From an uncultured Armatimonadota bacterium (GTDB taxonomy: Bacteria; Armatimonadota; Fimbriimonadia; Fimbriimonadales; Fimbriimonadaceae): a DNA stretch of 52,489 nucleotides. The stretch is from positions 1-52,489 of the forward strand of contig CAIUHP010000034.1 in the NCBI GenBank assembly GCA_903899015.1, in the 5' to 3' direction. The notes beneath the pieces were generated by a model. The model was not told where the DNA came from, did no database searches, and worked only from the letters and a program-made list of their open reading frames with translations. This document shows positions 1 to 8,726 of the stretch, in pieces (position 1 is the first letter of the stretch; each line of letters starts with the position of its first letter). The translations under genes were made by a program, and so were the position numbers.

Positions 1-177
1 ACTCTTCTTCACCCGACCTACGAGCACATTACCCTCACTCTTAGTCGGTAGTTTTGAAAGTTTCTAAAACCGTATGGCTCTATACCATTCGTGGGGCAAC
101 TCTTCTTCTGACCTTACGAGCACATTACCCTCACTCTTGTTCGGTAGTTCTCAAAGTTTCTAAATCCGTATGCCTGT
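1..177. repeat. Two-copy imperfect direct repeat, about 96-bp period
   Basis: A unit at about 1-81 recurs at about 99-177. A 24-base block (19-42) is identical to 115-138, and about 37 further bases follow with only a few mismatches. The offset is 96 bases over this core and 98 bases at the unit starts, so a 2-base indel lies near the left end. No convincing ORF spans it. The left end is cut by the window edge, so more copies may lie outside. Nature unknown; it could be a non-coding tandem array or the edge of a decayed element. Confidence 0.6.
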
Positions 178-364
178 CGCGTGAATGTTTCCATCTTGTT
201 GTGGAACCCTTCTGTAATGCCGTTGTTCTTGGTGAACTTCCACATACAAGCGATCTGTTCTTGCCAAGAGTGGAGTGTTTCTCCAAGAGTGACCAGCGGT
301 TCGATTTTAGCGAGATCGTACGCTACCGGAAAGATCGTCCTTCAAACGCATAAATCGGTGATGA

Positions 365-508
365 GTCTTCCTTCCAAATCGGTTGGATCGGAAAAAGATC
401 GGTCGGTTCGTTTGGGTTATCACCGACGGGCTCAAGGGCATCGAAAGCATTGCTGTCGAGACCCTCGACACGATCACGGTTGGGATGAAGCTAAAGCCGA
501 AATTTTAG
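365..508 (+). pseudogene. Possible relic of an RND-efflux periplasmic adaptor (HlyD/AcrA type) C-terminus
   Basis: From about 413 to the TAG at 506-508 one frame reads WVITDGLKGIESIAVETL and then a GMKLKP-like tail. This matches the C-terminal pattern of AcrA/MexA-type membrane fusion proteins (W-[VL]-I-T-x-GLK-G-x-x-x-[IV]-V-E-x-L, G[MA]x[VL]xP). Upstream the same frame soon reaches a TGA (362-364) and shows no adaptor domain, and no start or RBS is present. It therefore looks like a truncated, frameshifted remnant next to the repeat. The identification rests on about 30 residues seen by eye. Confidence 0.35.
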
Positions 509-577
509 GACCTAAACCTCATGGAACGTACGCTTCAGACTCGTTTTTCATCTGGATCGTCCGGTTATGTGAGAGAC

Positions 578-586
578 TGATATACT
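578..586 (+). promoter_or_regulatory. Candidate extended -10 promoter of the GH95 cassette
   Basis: TG at 578-579 followed by one base and TATACT (581-586) fits an extended -10 element; no good -35 is present. Transcription would begin near 593, giving a leader of about 27 bases before the ATG at 620. This argues against the TTG at 602 as the start. Confidence 0.35.
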
Positions 587-619
587 CGCTTTTCTCGCCT
601 CTTGATAGGCTCACATTCC

Positions 620-2959
620 ATGAGAAACAAATCAGATTCATCTGAGAACGCTATGTCGCGGCGTAACTTTATTCGTTCAGCGTCCTTGGCCACAACCGCT
701 CTTAGCCTTGAGCCGGTATCTGGAATCGCAGCGTTAGCTCCCAAAGCAAATGCTCGCGCTCGATCGACCGGAAAATTATGCCTTTGGTCAGATCGTCCGG
801 CGAAGTCATGGATGACGGAAGCTTTGCCAATTGGAAATGGACCGATGGGCGCGATGCTCTTCGGTGGAACCCACGTTGAACGCATTCAATTTAATGAGAT
901 TTCCCTTTGGAGCGGAGATCGCATGGCCGTCGAAGGTCTGGATGATGAGGGACAAAACCTTGGCGCTTACCAGGCATTTGGCGACATCTTCCTCCACTTG
1001 GGCCACCATTTCACCCAAGTTGAGAACTACCGCCAAGAGCTCGATATCGACCGAGCCGTACATCAAGTTACTTACGACTATAAAGGAGTTCGCTATCAAC
1101 GACTGGCCTTCGCGAGTCACCCGGATGGAGTCATTATTGTCCACCTGACTGCAAGCCAGCCGGCCGCGCTCACGGGCATGGTCCAACTGGCGGATATGCA
1201 CAAGGGCCAATGCACTGTCGTTGACAACATGCTCCAAATCGCGGGCAAGCTGGAAAATGGATTCGAATATGAAGCTGATCTTGTGGTGAACCACAAAGGT
1301 GGCTCCATCGAGGCTAAGACTGGCAGTGAACCTGCAAGTAATGAATGGGGAATCTCAGTTCCCCATTCATGGATTCATTTCGACCGGTGCGATAGCGTCA
1401 CGCTGATCTTAGGAGCGGGAACCAACTTCGTCCAAGATCATAAACAGCAGTGGCTTGGATCGCATCCTCATGCGCAAATCCTAAAACGAGTAACCGCAGC
1501 CGCAAAACAGAGCCCGGCCCGGCTGCTCGCTCGCCATTTGAAAGATTATCAATCTCTGTTTCATCGGTTCACTATTGACCTCGGAACCACTGCACCTGAA
1601 ATTCATGCAAAAACGACCGAGAGGCGGCTAGAGGAATACGCTCGTGACCGAACTTCCGATCCCAATTTAGAAGCCCTGTTTTGCCAGTTCGGTCGCTACC
1701 TCCTGATCAGCTGTTCACGTCCCGGATCGCTTCCCGCAAATCTCCAGGGTGTTTGGAACGATAACAATGAACCCGCTTGGGCTTGTGATTACCACTCGAA
1801 CATTAACGTTGAGATGAATTACTGGCCCGTTGAGCCAACCAACCTTTCCGATTGCCATCGACCGTTTATCGATTACGTAAAAAGTATTCGGGAAGTCAGT
1901 GTCAAAAACACTCAGAGAAAATACGGCAAGGTTCGCGGCTGGACGGTCCAGACCATGAACAATGCCTGTGGAGTCTCCTATTGGAAATGGAATCCACCTG
2001 CCAGTGCCTGGTACGCCCAGCATCTTTGGGAGCACTTTGCGTTTGGTCAAGATCACGTTTATCTTCGAGAGACGGCCTATCCTATCCTTAAAGAGGTTTG
2101 CCAATTCTGGGAAGATCACCTAAAGCAGAGGCCAGATGGAACCCTCGTCACACCGGACGGCTGGTCGCCCGAACATGGCCCTCAGGAAGAAGGGGTCACC
2201 TACGATCAAGAAATCATCTACGACCTTTTTACGAACACGATCGAAGCTGCGGACGTACTCGGCGATGATAAGTTGTTCCGTGACCATATCGCCGGTCTGC
2301 GCGATAAATTGCTTAAACCGAGAGTGGGCCGATGGGGACAATTGCAGGAGTGGGAAGCAGATAAGGACGATCCCAAAGATACTCATCGCCACGTTTCTCA
2401 CTTGTTCGCCCTGTATCCGGGAAGACAAATTACCCAAGCAGGTACTCCTGACTTAGCGGAAGCTGCACGGGTCTCGCTGAAAGCTCGCGGAGACAAGAGC
2501 ACGGGATGGAGTCGAGCATGGAAGATTAACTTCTGGGCCCGCTTATGGGACGGCGACCATTCCTACACAATGCTTAGAAGTCTTCTGAATCTGGTGCGAG
2601 AGACGAAGACAATCTATGGCGAGAGTGGTGGTGGAGTCTATTCCAATTTGTTTGACTCTCATCCGCCGTTTCAAATCGACGGCAATTTAGGAGCGACGGC
2701 TGGTTATTGCGAGATGCTTTTGCAGAGCCACACCGGGCAGATACATTTGCTTCCCGCACTACCTAAGGCTTGGCCAAGCGGCAAAGTCTCCGGCATATGT
2801 GCCCGTGGCGGCTTTGAAGTGGATATGGTTTGGGACGCGGGCCGATTGACCAAGGCCGTCATCCATTCCAAACACGGACTTCCCTGTCACGTGTCTTACG
2901 CTAATAAGAAGTGGATCCTCGATACTGTCGCTGGCAAATCTTACTCCTTGAATCTTTAG
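620..2959 (+). CDS. Exported GH95 family alpha-L-fucosidase
   Basis: Hydrolyses terminal alpha-L-fucosides (family GH95, inverting). The N-terminus has a Tat-like signal with SRRNFIRSA followed by a hydrophobic Ala/Leu stretch, so export is expected. The N-terminal beta-sandwich begins with the family hallmark WMTEALPIGNGPMGAM. The catalytic (alpha/alpha)6 barrel shows N-I-N (N394/N396), SPEHGP (E518) and QIDGNLG (D687), which I match to N421/N423, E566 and D766 of the Bifidobacterium AfcA enzyme. HRHVSHLFALYPG is another family block. The length of 779 aa is normal. An upstream in-frame TTG at 602 and an ATG at 653 (directly before SRRNFI) are alternative starts. It is the first gene of a three-gene exported cassette, 16 bases before the esterase gene. 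Substrate specificity (fucose or galactose) cannot be fixed from sequence. Confidence 0.93.
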   Translation: MRNKSDSSENAMSRRNFIRSASLATTALSLEPVSGIAALAPKANARARSTGKLCLWSDRPAKSWMTEALPIGNGPMGAMLFGGTHVERIQFNEISLWSGDRMAVEGLDDEGQNLGAYQAFGDIFLHLGHHFTQVENYRQELDIDRAVHQVTYDYKGVRYQRLAFASHPDGVIIVHLTASQPAALTGMVQLADMHKGQCTVVDNMLQIAGKLENGFEYEADLVVNHKGGSIEAKTGSEPASNEWGISVPHSWIHFDRCDSVTLILGAGTNFVQDHKQQWLGSHPHAQILKRVTAAAKQSPARLLARHLKDYQSLFHRFTIDLGTTAPEIHAKTTERRLEEYARDRTSDPNLEALFCQFGRYLLISCSRPGSLPANLQGVWNDNNEPAWACDYHSNINVEMNYWPVEPTNLSDCHRPFIDYVKSIREVSVKNTQRKYGKVRGWTVQTMNNACGVSYWKWNPPASAWYAQHLWEHFAFGQDHVYLRETAYPILKEVCQFWEDHLKQRPDGTLVTPDGWSPEHGPQEEGVTYDQEIIYDLFTNTIEAADVLGDDKLFRDHIAGLRDKLLKPRVGRWGQLQEWEADKDDPKDTHRHVSHLFALYPGRQITQAGTPDLAEAARVSLKARGDKSTGWSRAWKINFWARLWDGDHSYTMLRSLLNLVRETKTIYGESGGGVYSNLFDSHPPFQIDGNLGATAGYCEMLLQSHTGQIHLLPALPKAWPSGKVSGICARGGFEVDMVWDAGRLTKAVIHSKHGLPCHVSYANKKWILDTVAGKSYSLNL

Positions 2960-2975
2960 TAGGGAGTCACCTCTG

Positions 2976-4748
2976 ATGAAATTAACCCTCGCCTCCTTGA
3001 CGGCCTTATTATTAACTTCGGTCACAGTTGCTTTAGCAGATTCACCTAAACGATTCGCGAACACGAAGACATTACGCGTCTTCATTTTTGCGGGTCAGTC
3101 GAATATGGTCGGATCCGATTCAAAGGCAGAGGACATCAAACGATTTCCTCCCTTCGTAGGCCTTGACCAACCTCAAGAAAACGTCATGTTTTCGTACAAT
3201 ATTGGGCGGGAAGATAAACTCACTTCCGACGGCTGGGTTCCTCTGCAACCTGTGAACACTGTTGTCGGCCCCGAGCTTAGCTTTGCCAGAAAGGTCTCGC
3301 TTGAAGCCAAAGCTCCTATCGCGATCATAAAGTGCGCGGCCGGTGGCACGACTTTAGGAGGAGATTGGAACCCAGATAGTCCTAGTGGTTTCAAGCTCTA
3401 CCCCATCGCCCTTAAGCTCGTTCAATCTTCTCTCGCGGAGCTAGACCGAAGAAAGATTGCTTATCGAATCGAGGGATTCATGTGGCACCAGGGTGAAAAT
3501 GATATGTTCGACAAGAACTTCAAGCCGAACTATGCAAAGAATCTCGCAAACTTTATCGCCTCCTGGCGGCGAGATCTTCATGTACCCAAACTGAGGTTCT
3601 ACATTGGAGAGCTCTGCACAAAGACGGTTTGGGGCATGGACAACCGTGAGAATATGTATGCCATCCGTGCCGGTCAAAAGTCAGTCACGAAGTCCGACCC
3701 ACTCGCGGTTTACATTCCTACATCACATGATGCAGTCGAGATAGGGGGTGGCGCGGGGCTGCACTATCATTATGGGACGCTCGGTCAACTTGAGCATGGA
3801 GTCAACTACGCCGATGCTTATCTGAGCACGATCGGAAAGAAGCTACCGAGCGAACGCCCCTTGAAAGATTGGCCCTATGGAAAAGGGAGTCCGGTCAAGC
3901 TGTTCGTTCTGGCCGGCCACCGTAACATGGAAGGCGAACGAGCATTTACCCAAGAGCTCAGTACTCTTCCCGGGAAGGAAAGCCTCGTGAATGCCAATAA
4001 GAACATTGCATTCAAATACAGTGTCGGCGAGGAATTCAAGAAATCGAAGGGCTGGATTCCACTCGAACCTGCTGGGCCCTATGGTACGTTTGGCCCCGAA
4101 TTAAGCTTCGGCGCCTTGCTCCAGGGCAAGATCAAGGGCAATATTGCGATCGCAAAATACACAGATAGTGGATCGCAGATGAACGACTGGACGCCTCAAG
4201 GTACAGACACTCCTGATCGGAACCGTTACAGAGCGTTCATTGACTTCATCCGATCAAGCATCAAAGAACTTCAGTCAAAAGGACATTCAGTCGAACTCGC
4301 GGGCATCTTTTATCACGTCGGCGAGAATGACATGTCATTTGGCAACTATCGTAGTAATGCGAGCAAATGGCTTCATTCAATGGCCGAAAAGAGCCGTGAG
4401 GACTTGGCATTACCCAAATTGAAGTGGTTCGTCAGCCAGCAGCCGCCCCCGGACGACAAGGGTCTAAACAAGATTGATGTGACATCGGATCTCGATGCCC
4501 TAGCAACTAAGGATCCTGATCTTATTCACATCAAAGCATTTAGTCTCGAACCCTATTTGGAGAAACTCGTGCTTACCACGCCTGGGATTGTAGAATTGGG
4601 CGAAATGCTTGCCCAAAGTTACGTTGATTCCACGACAGGAAGGCTCGTATTGTCGACAAATGCTCCCCAATTACGAACAAGAGCATTTAAGTCAAAAAGC
4701 AAACCTGATTTATCCCTTAACAGAAAAGTTTACGAAGTGAAAAAATGA
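2976..4748 (+). CDS. Exported tandem SASA-type carbohydrate acetylesterase, second domain degenerate
   Basis: Starts after a GGGAG ribosome site and has a Sec signal ending near ALA-DS. Two homologous sialate O-acetylesterase-like (SGNH/DUF303) domains follow. Copy 1 (about residues 29-275) has FAGQSNMVG with the nucleophile at Ser42, GPELSFA, and WHQGENDM. Copy 2 (about 305-550) has LAGHRNMEG, GPELSFG and YHVGENDM, so the nucleophile position is Arg316 and the Gln of the WxQGE block is lost. Copy 1 is probably the active deacetylase; copy 2 probably serves binding or structure. It would remove acetyl groups from glycans attacked by the neighbouring GH95 enzyme. The stop overlaps the next start by 4 bases (ATGA), indicating translational coupling. 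Confidence 0.85.
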   Translation: MKLTLASLTALLLTSVTVALADSPKRFANTKTLRVFIFAGQSNMVGSDSKAEDIKRFPPFVGLDQPQENVMFSYNIGREDKLTSDGWVPLQPVNTVVGPELSFARKVSLEAKAPIAIIKCAAGGTTLGGDWNPDSPSGFKLYPIALKLVQSSLAELDRRKIAYRIEGFMWHQGENDMFDKNFKPNYAKNLANFIASWRRDLHVPKLRFYIGELCTKTVWGMDNRENMYAIRAGQKSVTKSDPLAVYIPTSHDAVEIGGGAGLHYHYGTLGQLEHGVNYADAYLSTIGKKLPSERPLKDWPYGKGSPVKLFVLAGHRNMEGERAFTQELSTLPGKESLVNANKNIAFKYSVGEEFKKSKGWIPLEPAGPYGTFGPELSFGALLQGKIKGNIAIAKYTDSGSQMNDWTPQGTDTPDRNRYRAFIDFIRSSIKELQSKGHSVELAGIFYHVGENDMSFGNYRSNASKWLHSMAEKSREDLALPKLKWFVSQQPPPDDKGLNKIDVTSDLDALATKDPDLIHIKAFSLEPYLEKLVLTTPGIVELGEMLAQSYVDSTTGRLVLSTNAPQLRTRAFKSKSKPDLSLNRKVYEVKK

Positions 4749-6379
4749 GAATCAATCCCATCTTAAGACGTATTCCCGCCCTCCCTGCAACCCTATTATT
4801 GGCGGTATTAGCTGTTAACGCAAATGCACAAGACGAATACCTGGCGGGCTATCTCATCATCCCAACTGGCGAGCGAGTCGACAAAAGTTTTGATGCTGGT
4901 TTTTCAATGTATGTTTCTACTTGGCCGTTGTTACGCCACTATCCCGGCCATCGATTTCAAACCGGGCTGCCAGGGACTTGGATGTTCGCTCAGTACGATG
5001 GAACAGCACCCAAGAAAATGTATTCCGATGTAGAAGGAGGACTGGGATGGTGGACAGATACTCGATTCCCGACTGAAACTCCAAAATTCATCATGGGTGG
5101 TGTCGCACCAAACTTCTCTGAAATCGCCAACGGCCCAGCCCACGGGGCAGGCACGTGGGAGCAACCTGCCGGTCTCTATGGAGTGGCTCAGCTGAGCCCT
5201 TGGCTCCTTTTCCCGTTGGATGGCCTCAATATTAAGCAAGCACCCAAGGGTGAGTTTTTGGGATATGGCTATCTCAACCTTCCACTTGCAAACGCCAAGA
5301 AAACCACTCACGGAAAGGAGACTCCTACCGGTCCAAACTGCTGGACCTTATTCCTCAACTCAAGCAATTTCAAGGGCCCTGTTGCCTTCTTTACTCCTTA
5401 CTTTTGGTCGCACTCCACCCTTAACAATCCTAGCCTTGCAGGGCAGTTGCTCGACAGTCGCCCCGTGGATCCGAACACTCAGATCCAAATGGAGACCCAA
5501 TACATCCCTTGCCGAGTAGCGAAGGATTCAAAGGGTGATTCTTACGCGCGCATCTCTCCAACTTCTTTCCCCCAGAACTACGGAAAGCAATCGGCACTTG
5601 TTCACCGAAGCACCTCATACAACGCCAATGCGCTTTATAACTCTGTTGCCGCTTGGTTCGGTGGCGGAACGTTGAGCACTGGACAGGTTGATATGGCGGG
5701 CGCTCATGTACGTACCTTCCCCGGAAGAGGCAGCGCAACATGGGAAATTCGGACACCACAGCCTGATGGGAAAGACAAACGCGTCCCCATTTCTTGGAAT
5801 TCATTTGCAACTCCTTCGGCGGTTGCACCTTTTACCTTTGGATACAAGTGGAATGAGTCCAACGTCGCTCAACACGATAAGCTTGTAACTCTGCCGGAAT
5901 ATTTCCGACTAGAGAAAGGAAGTGATTCGAAAAAGGATCGCTGGATCCCAATTCAGGAATCAATGGTTCCTGCAGAAACAAATCTGATGTCTCTAAAATG
6001 GGACCGTCCGGTTGAGAACGCTGAAGAGCCGTACGTGACGCCGGCCGAACCCAAGTCAACTTGGAAACAACCTGGACCAGCAGCCGGTCCATTTAAGGCC
6101 CACCTGGGTGATGGAACCGTTGTCACTTACTACTGGTATCGATTTGCAGACCAACCATCGCTTCTTAATGCCGATCTAACGCTTGAAGAGCGCGAACAAA
6201 TGCAGAAAAAAGTAGAGAAGATCCACAGGTCCTGGCCGAAGAACCATAACTACCTAGCGCCGCCTAATTTTGGAAAACTTGCCAGTATCGACCCCGCCTT
6301 AATCGTTAAGCCTCCAAAGGGATTAGAGATCGGTTACGTGCCAATCGCAACGAAGCAAGAACTGGCCAATCATAAATAG
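4745..6379 (+). CDS. Secreted protein of unknown function in the GH95/esterase cassette
   Basis: 544 aa with a Sec signal (LLLAVLAVNANAQ, cleavage probably after ANA). I do not recognise a family. The mature part is rich in Trp, Tyr, Pro and Gly, with few Cys and no repeats, and looks like an all-beta or mixed globular protein. No catalytic motif is obvious. The ATGA overlap with the esterase gene indicates co-expression with it and with GH95, so a role in extracellular glycan binding or breakdown is an inference from context only. No terminator follows in the next 160 bases. Confidence 0.8.
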   Translation: MRINPILRRIPALPATLLLAVLAVNANAQDEYLAGYLIIPTGERVDKSFDAGFSMYVSTWPLLRHYPGHRFQTGLPGTWMFAQYDGTAPKKMYSDVEGGLGWWTDTRFPTETPKFIMGGVAPNFSEIANGPAHGAGTWEQPAGLYGVAQLSPWLLFPLDGLNIKQAPKGEFLGYGYLNLPLANAKKTTHGKETPTGPNCWTLFLNSSNFKGPVAFFTPYFWSHSTLNNPSLAGQLLDSRPVDPNTQIQMETQYIPCRVAKDSKGDSYARISPTSFPQNYGKQSALVHRSTSYNANALYNSVAAWFGGGTLSTGQVDMAGAHVRTFPGRGSATWEIRTPQPDGKDKRVPISWNSFATPSAVAPFTFGYKWNESNVAQHDKLVTLPEYFRLEKGSDSKKDRWIPIQESMVPAETNLMSLKWDRPVENAEEPYVTPAEPKSTWKQPGPAAGPFKAHLGDGTVVTYYWYRFADQPSLLNADLTLEEREQMQKKVEKIHRSWPKNHNYLAPPNFGKLASIDPALIVKPPKGLEIGYVPIATKQELANHK

Positions 6380-6544
6380 AAAGAGGTTCCCCGTTCATGT
6401 CCGCCTCATGATTTCGATTGAATGGGACTAATTACTCACGAACAACCGATGCTTCTTGAATGCCTCTTTCAATAACGCACCAATCTAATTTCTATTTAAT
6501 CGGTTAAATTCACTTCGATCTACGATAAATACAATTTGAATTGA

Positions 6545-6567
6545 GTTTATAAGCGTAATTTATAAAC
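6545..6567. promoter_or_regulatory. Perfect palindrome, likely Fur-family operator
   Basis: GTTTATAA, a 7-base spacer, then TTATAAAC: an 8-7-8 perfect inverted repeat in an AT-rich region 43 bases before the Fur-family gene. Size and composition resemble Fur/PerR/Zur boxes, so autoregulation is the natural reading. It may also serve a promoter within the 230-base gap 6380-6610, in which I see no gene. Confidence 0.55.
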
Positions 6568-6610
6568 GAGGTACAAAATACAAGGTTCATAAAACGTCCT
6601 ATTACCAACG

Positions 6611-7090
6611 ATGAGAGAAAAGAAGTCAACTCAAAGCAAAAGCCAAGCTGCACCAGTAATGACCGATGCCAAGAAATTTGAAGATCGAGCTTTAGTTGCG
6701 TTACGCAACGCTGGGTTCAGAATTACGATGCCCAGAGTTTTAGTGATCCGAGCACTGGCGAACACGAAAACCGCCCTCAGTGCATATGCCATTCATGAGA
6801 AGATCATCGCGACAGATGGGAAAACCGACGTAGTAAGCGTCTATCGAATTCTCTCCACCCTTCAAGAAGTCGGAATGATTCACCATATCGGAATCGTAGA
6901 TGGATACTTCCCGGCACACCTAAACAGCGCAACTCCGCACACTGAAGTAATCGTGAATGAATCGACCGGACACGTCATTGAACTGGAATTTCCAGAATCT
7001 GTCCTCGAAGATATTCGTCGACAGGGCTTGGAACACCACTTCGAAGCAACCACCATTAAGATAGAGATCATGGGCAATAAAGTTCGCTAA
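6611..7090 (+). CDS. Fur-family transcriptional regulator lacking CxxC zinc motifs
   Basis: 159 aa, normal for the family. A winged-helix domain (about residues 20-100) contains GFRITMPRVLVIRAL and the recognition-helix region TDVVSVYRILSTLQEVGMI, both typical of Fur/Zur/PerR. The C-terminal dimerisation part keeps PHTEVIVNESTGHVIELE where canonical Fur has an HxHxICxxCGxxxEF block, so both structural cysteines are missing; the protein appears to have no cysteine. Metal binding could still use the remaining histidines. It controls metal, peroxide or related responses, but which one cannot be told. A perfect palindrome lies upstream and a strong terminator downstream. It is monocistronic. Confidence 0.85.
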   Translation: MREKKSTQSKSQAAPVMTDAKKFEDRALVALRNAGFRITMPRVLVIRALANTKTALSAYAIHEKIIATDGKTDVVSVYRILSTLQEVGMIHHIGIVDGYFPAHLNSATPHTEVIVNESTGHVIELEFPESVLEDIRRQGLEHHFEATTIKIEIMGNKVR

Positions 7091-7115
7091 ATCGCCGCTC
7101 CAAAAGTCTTGAGGA

Positions 7116-7156
7116 AATTAGAACCAGGTTGCAAGGCCACCTGGTTCTAATTTTTA
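7116..7156. terminator. Bidirectional intrinsic terminator
   Basis: AATTAGAACCAGGT (7116-7129) pairs with ACCTGGTTCTAATT (7139-7152), with a short loop and then a T-run on the + strand; on the other strand the A-rich side gives a weaker U-tract. It separates the convergent Fur-family and aquaporin genes. Confidence 0.85.
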
Positions 7157-7172
7157 ATTCGCCTAACTTGAC

Positions 7173-7907
7173 TTAGGGATTTTGGATATCTTCGAGTGCA
7201 TCGAGTAATTCGTTAGGAGCTCCGACAGCGTGCTCCTTATCAATCCGTAACCATTCAAATAGGCGTGCTGCTATCGCAGCCCCGATCGCGGGACCTGTGA
7301 GGTAGATCCAGTAGGAATTAAGGGCTGGACCTCCCGCAAACAAAGCCGGTCCAAGAGATCGTGCAGGATTCATCGACCCTCCTGTTACCGGTCCTCCGAT
7401 AAGTACGCCAACAACAACCGTGAATCCGATCGCTAGTGCCGGCACTGCGCTGGAAACTCGACGGTCAGTCGCAACCGAGATGATCACGAGCATGAGAATA
7501 AATGTGATACAAATTTCCGTGCCCAAATTCCGAAAAACCAAATCAGGACTCACGGGTACATGTGTTCCAAATCCGGGCCCGAAGAGAGCACTCACGCACC
7601 CGGCCGCAGCGATGCCTCCAAGAACTTGAGAAGACCAGTACGGAGCAGCATATTTCCACGGAAACCTGCGGGCTAGGGCGAACCCTAATGTCACCGCGGG
7701 ATTGAAATGAGCCGCCGAAATGGGACCAAGTGCGTAGATCATCGCTAACACGGCAAGTCCGGAGGCTAAAGCCGCTGTCAGTAAGCTTGGGTCACCGCCG
7801 TTATGAGCCGACGCCGATATTGCAACGGGTGCAAACACGATCACGAAGGTCCCTAAGAACTCAGCAACATATCGTCGGATCATGTGGCTATTCATATTTT
7901 CACTCAT
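7173..7907 (-). CDS. MIP-family aquaporin/aquaglyceroporin of the arsenic cluster
   Basis: 244-aa channel with six hydrophobic segments and the two NPA loops (HFNPAVTLG, SMNPARSLG). I place the start at 7907, where ATG overlaps the stop of the metallophosphoesterase gene by 4 bases; the longer frame adds an implausible Arg/Ser-rich N-terminus. In Sinorhizobium AqpS, an aquaglyceroporin encoded in an ars operon conducts arsenite. Here too the gene lies downstream of ArsR genes and ArsM, so a role in moving arsenite or methylated arsenicals is a good inference. Water or glycerol transport remains possible. Transcription ends at the terminator at 7116-7156. Confidence 0.88.
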   Translation of the reverse strand: MSENMNSHMIRRYVAEFLGTFVIVFAPVAISASAHNGGDPSLLTAALASGLAVLAMIYALGPISAAHFNPAVTLGFALARRFPWKYAAPYWSSQVLGGIAAAGCVSALFGPGFGTHVPVSPDLVFRNLGTEICITFILMLVIISVATDRRVSSAVPALAIGFTVVVGVLIGGPVTGGSMNPARSLGPALFAGGPALNSYWIYLTGPAIGAAIAARLFEWLRIDKEHAVGAPNELLDALEDIQNP

Positions 7908-8650
7908 GCTGGAGACTGAACTTGGCCGCCCGTTCGTAGATAGTCGGCGAAATAGTTCGGTAGACCTGCTTCGATCAGCCGGGAGCATGCTGCTTCAACA
8001 TCATATGGAACTCGAATTTGCTCAGAAATCACCGAATTTTGCGAGATCGTTAGAACGCAGTAACCGGCCTCGGGATTGCCATCTTTGGGCCGGCCAACAC
8101 TGCCGGTATTGATAAAGTGAACTCCGTTTACAACTCGGTGAAAGGGCACGTGCGTGTGTCCGAAAACGATCACATCTGCTTGGGCATCGGCTACTCCTCC
8201 AGCAGTAAATTGCTTCAGGTACCCATCCGAACGATTTTCAAACAGGTATTCGGTTGTGTCTCTGGGTGAGCCATGGCACAGCAAGATTTTGTGTCCTTCT
8301 GCGGTGAATCGAATCTCGCGCGGCAAGCCCTTCAGCCAAGTTTTATGCGGTGTCGAAGTACAGTCCCTTGTCCAAAAGAACGAGGTATTCGACATTTCGA
8401 TATCGAACGGCTTGACGTAATGGCAGCCGCAACTGTCCAACTCAAATCCGACGCCTTCATCGTAATTTCCAAGGACAGTCGGGCACCCCATTTCCATAAT
8501 GAGTGCTTGAACCTCATTCGGCTCGGAAGCATAACCTCCAAGGTCACCTAAACAAAAGACACCGTCAAAAGACGAAGCTTCGATGGATGTTTTGACCGCC
8601 AGCATCGCCGGTAGGTTGGCGTGCACGTCAGAGAAGATCGCAAATTTCAA
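7904..8650 (-). CDS. Calcineurin-like metallophosphoesterase
   Basis: 248 aa. Two-metal phosphoesterase motifs in order: FSDVHANL (residues 6-13), GDLGGY, GNYD, CHGSPRD, FGHTHVP and NTGSVGRP. The pattern is that of the YfcE/MJ0936-like branch of metallophosphatases. The start is TTG at 8650, with AAGGA 9 bases upstream; no ATG is near. The substrate is unknown. It lies between an arsR gene (76-base gap) and the aquaporin gene (4-base overlap), so it is probably co-expressed under arsenic control. A direct role in arsenic chemistry is speculation. Confidence 0.88.
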   Translation of the reverse strand: MKFAIFSDVHANLPAMLAVKTSIEASSFDGVFCLGDLGGYASEPNEVQALIMEMGCPTVLGNYDEGVGFELDSCGCHYVKPFDIEMSNTSFFWTRDCTSTPHKTWLKGLPREIRFTAEGHKILLCHGSPRDTTEYLFENRSDGYLKQFTAGGVADAQADVIVFGHTHVPFHRVVNGVHFINTGSVGRPKDGNPEAGYCVLTISQNSVISEQIRVPYDVEAACSRLIEAGLPNYFADYLRTGGQVQSPA

Positions 8651-8726
8651 AATGTGTATTCCTTGAGGTTAGGACCAATAGAAGTGGTCGGTTGACTTAA
8701 TAAGATCTGAAGCGAAATTCGCCTCA

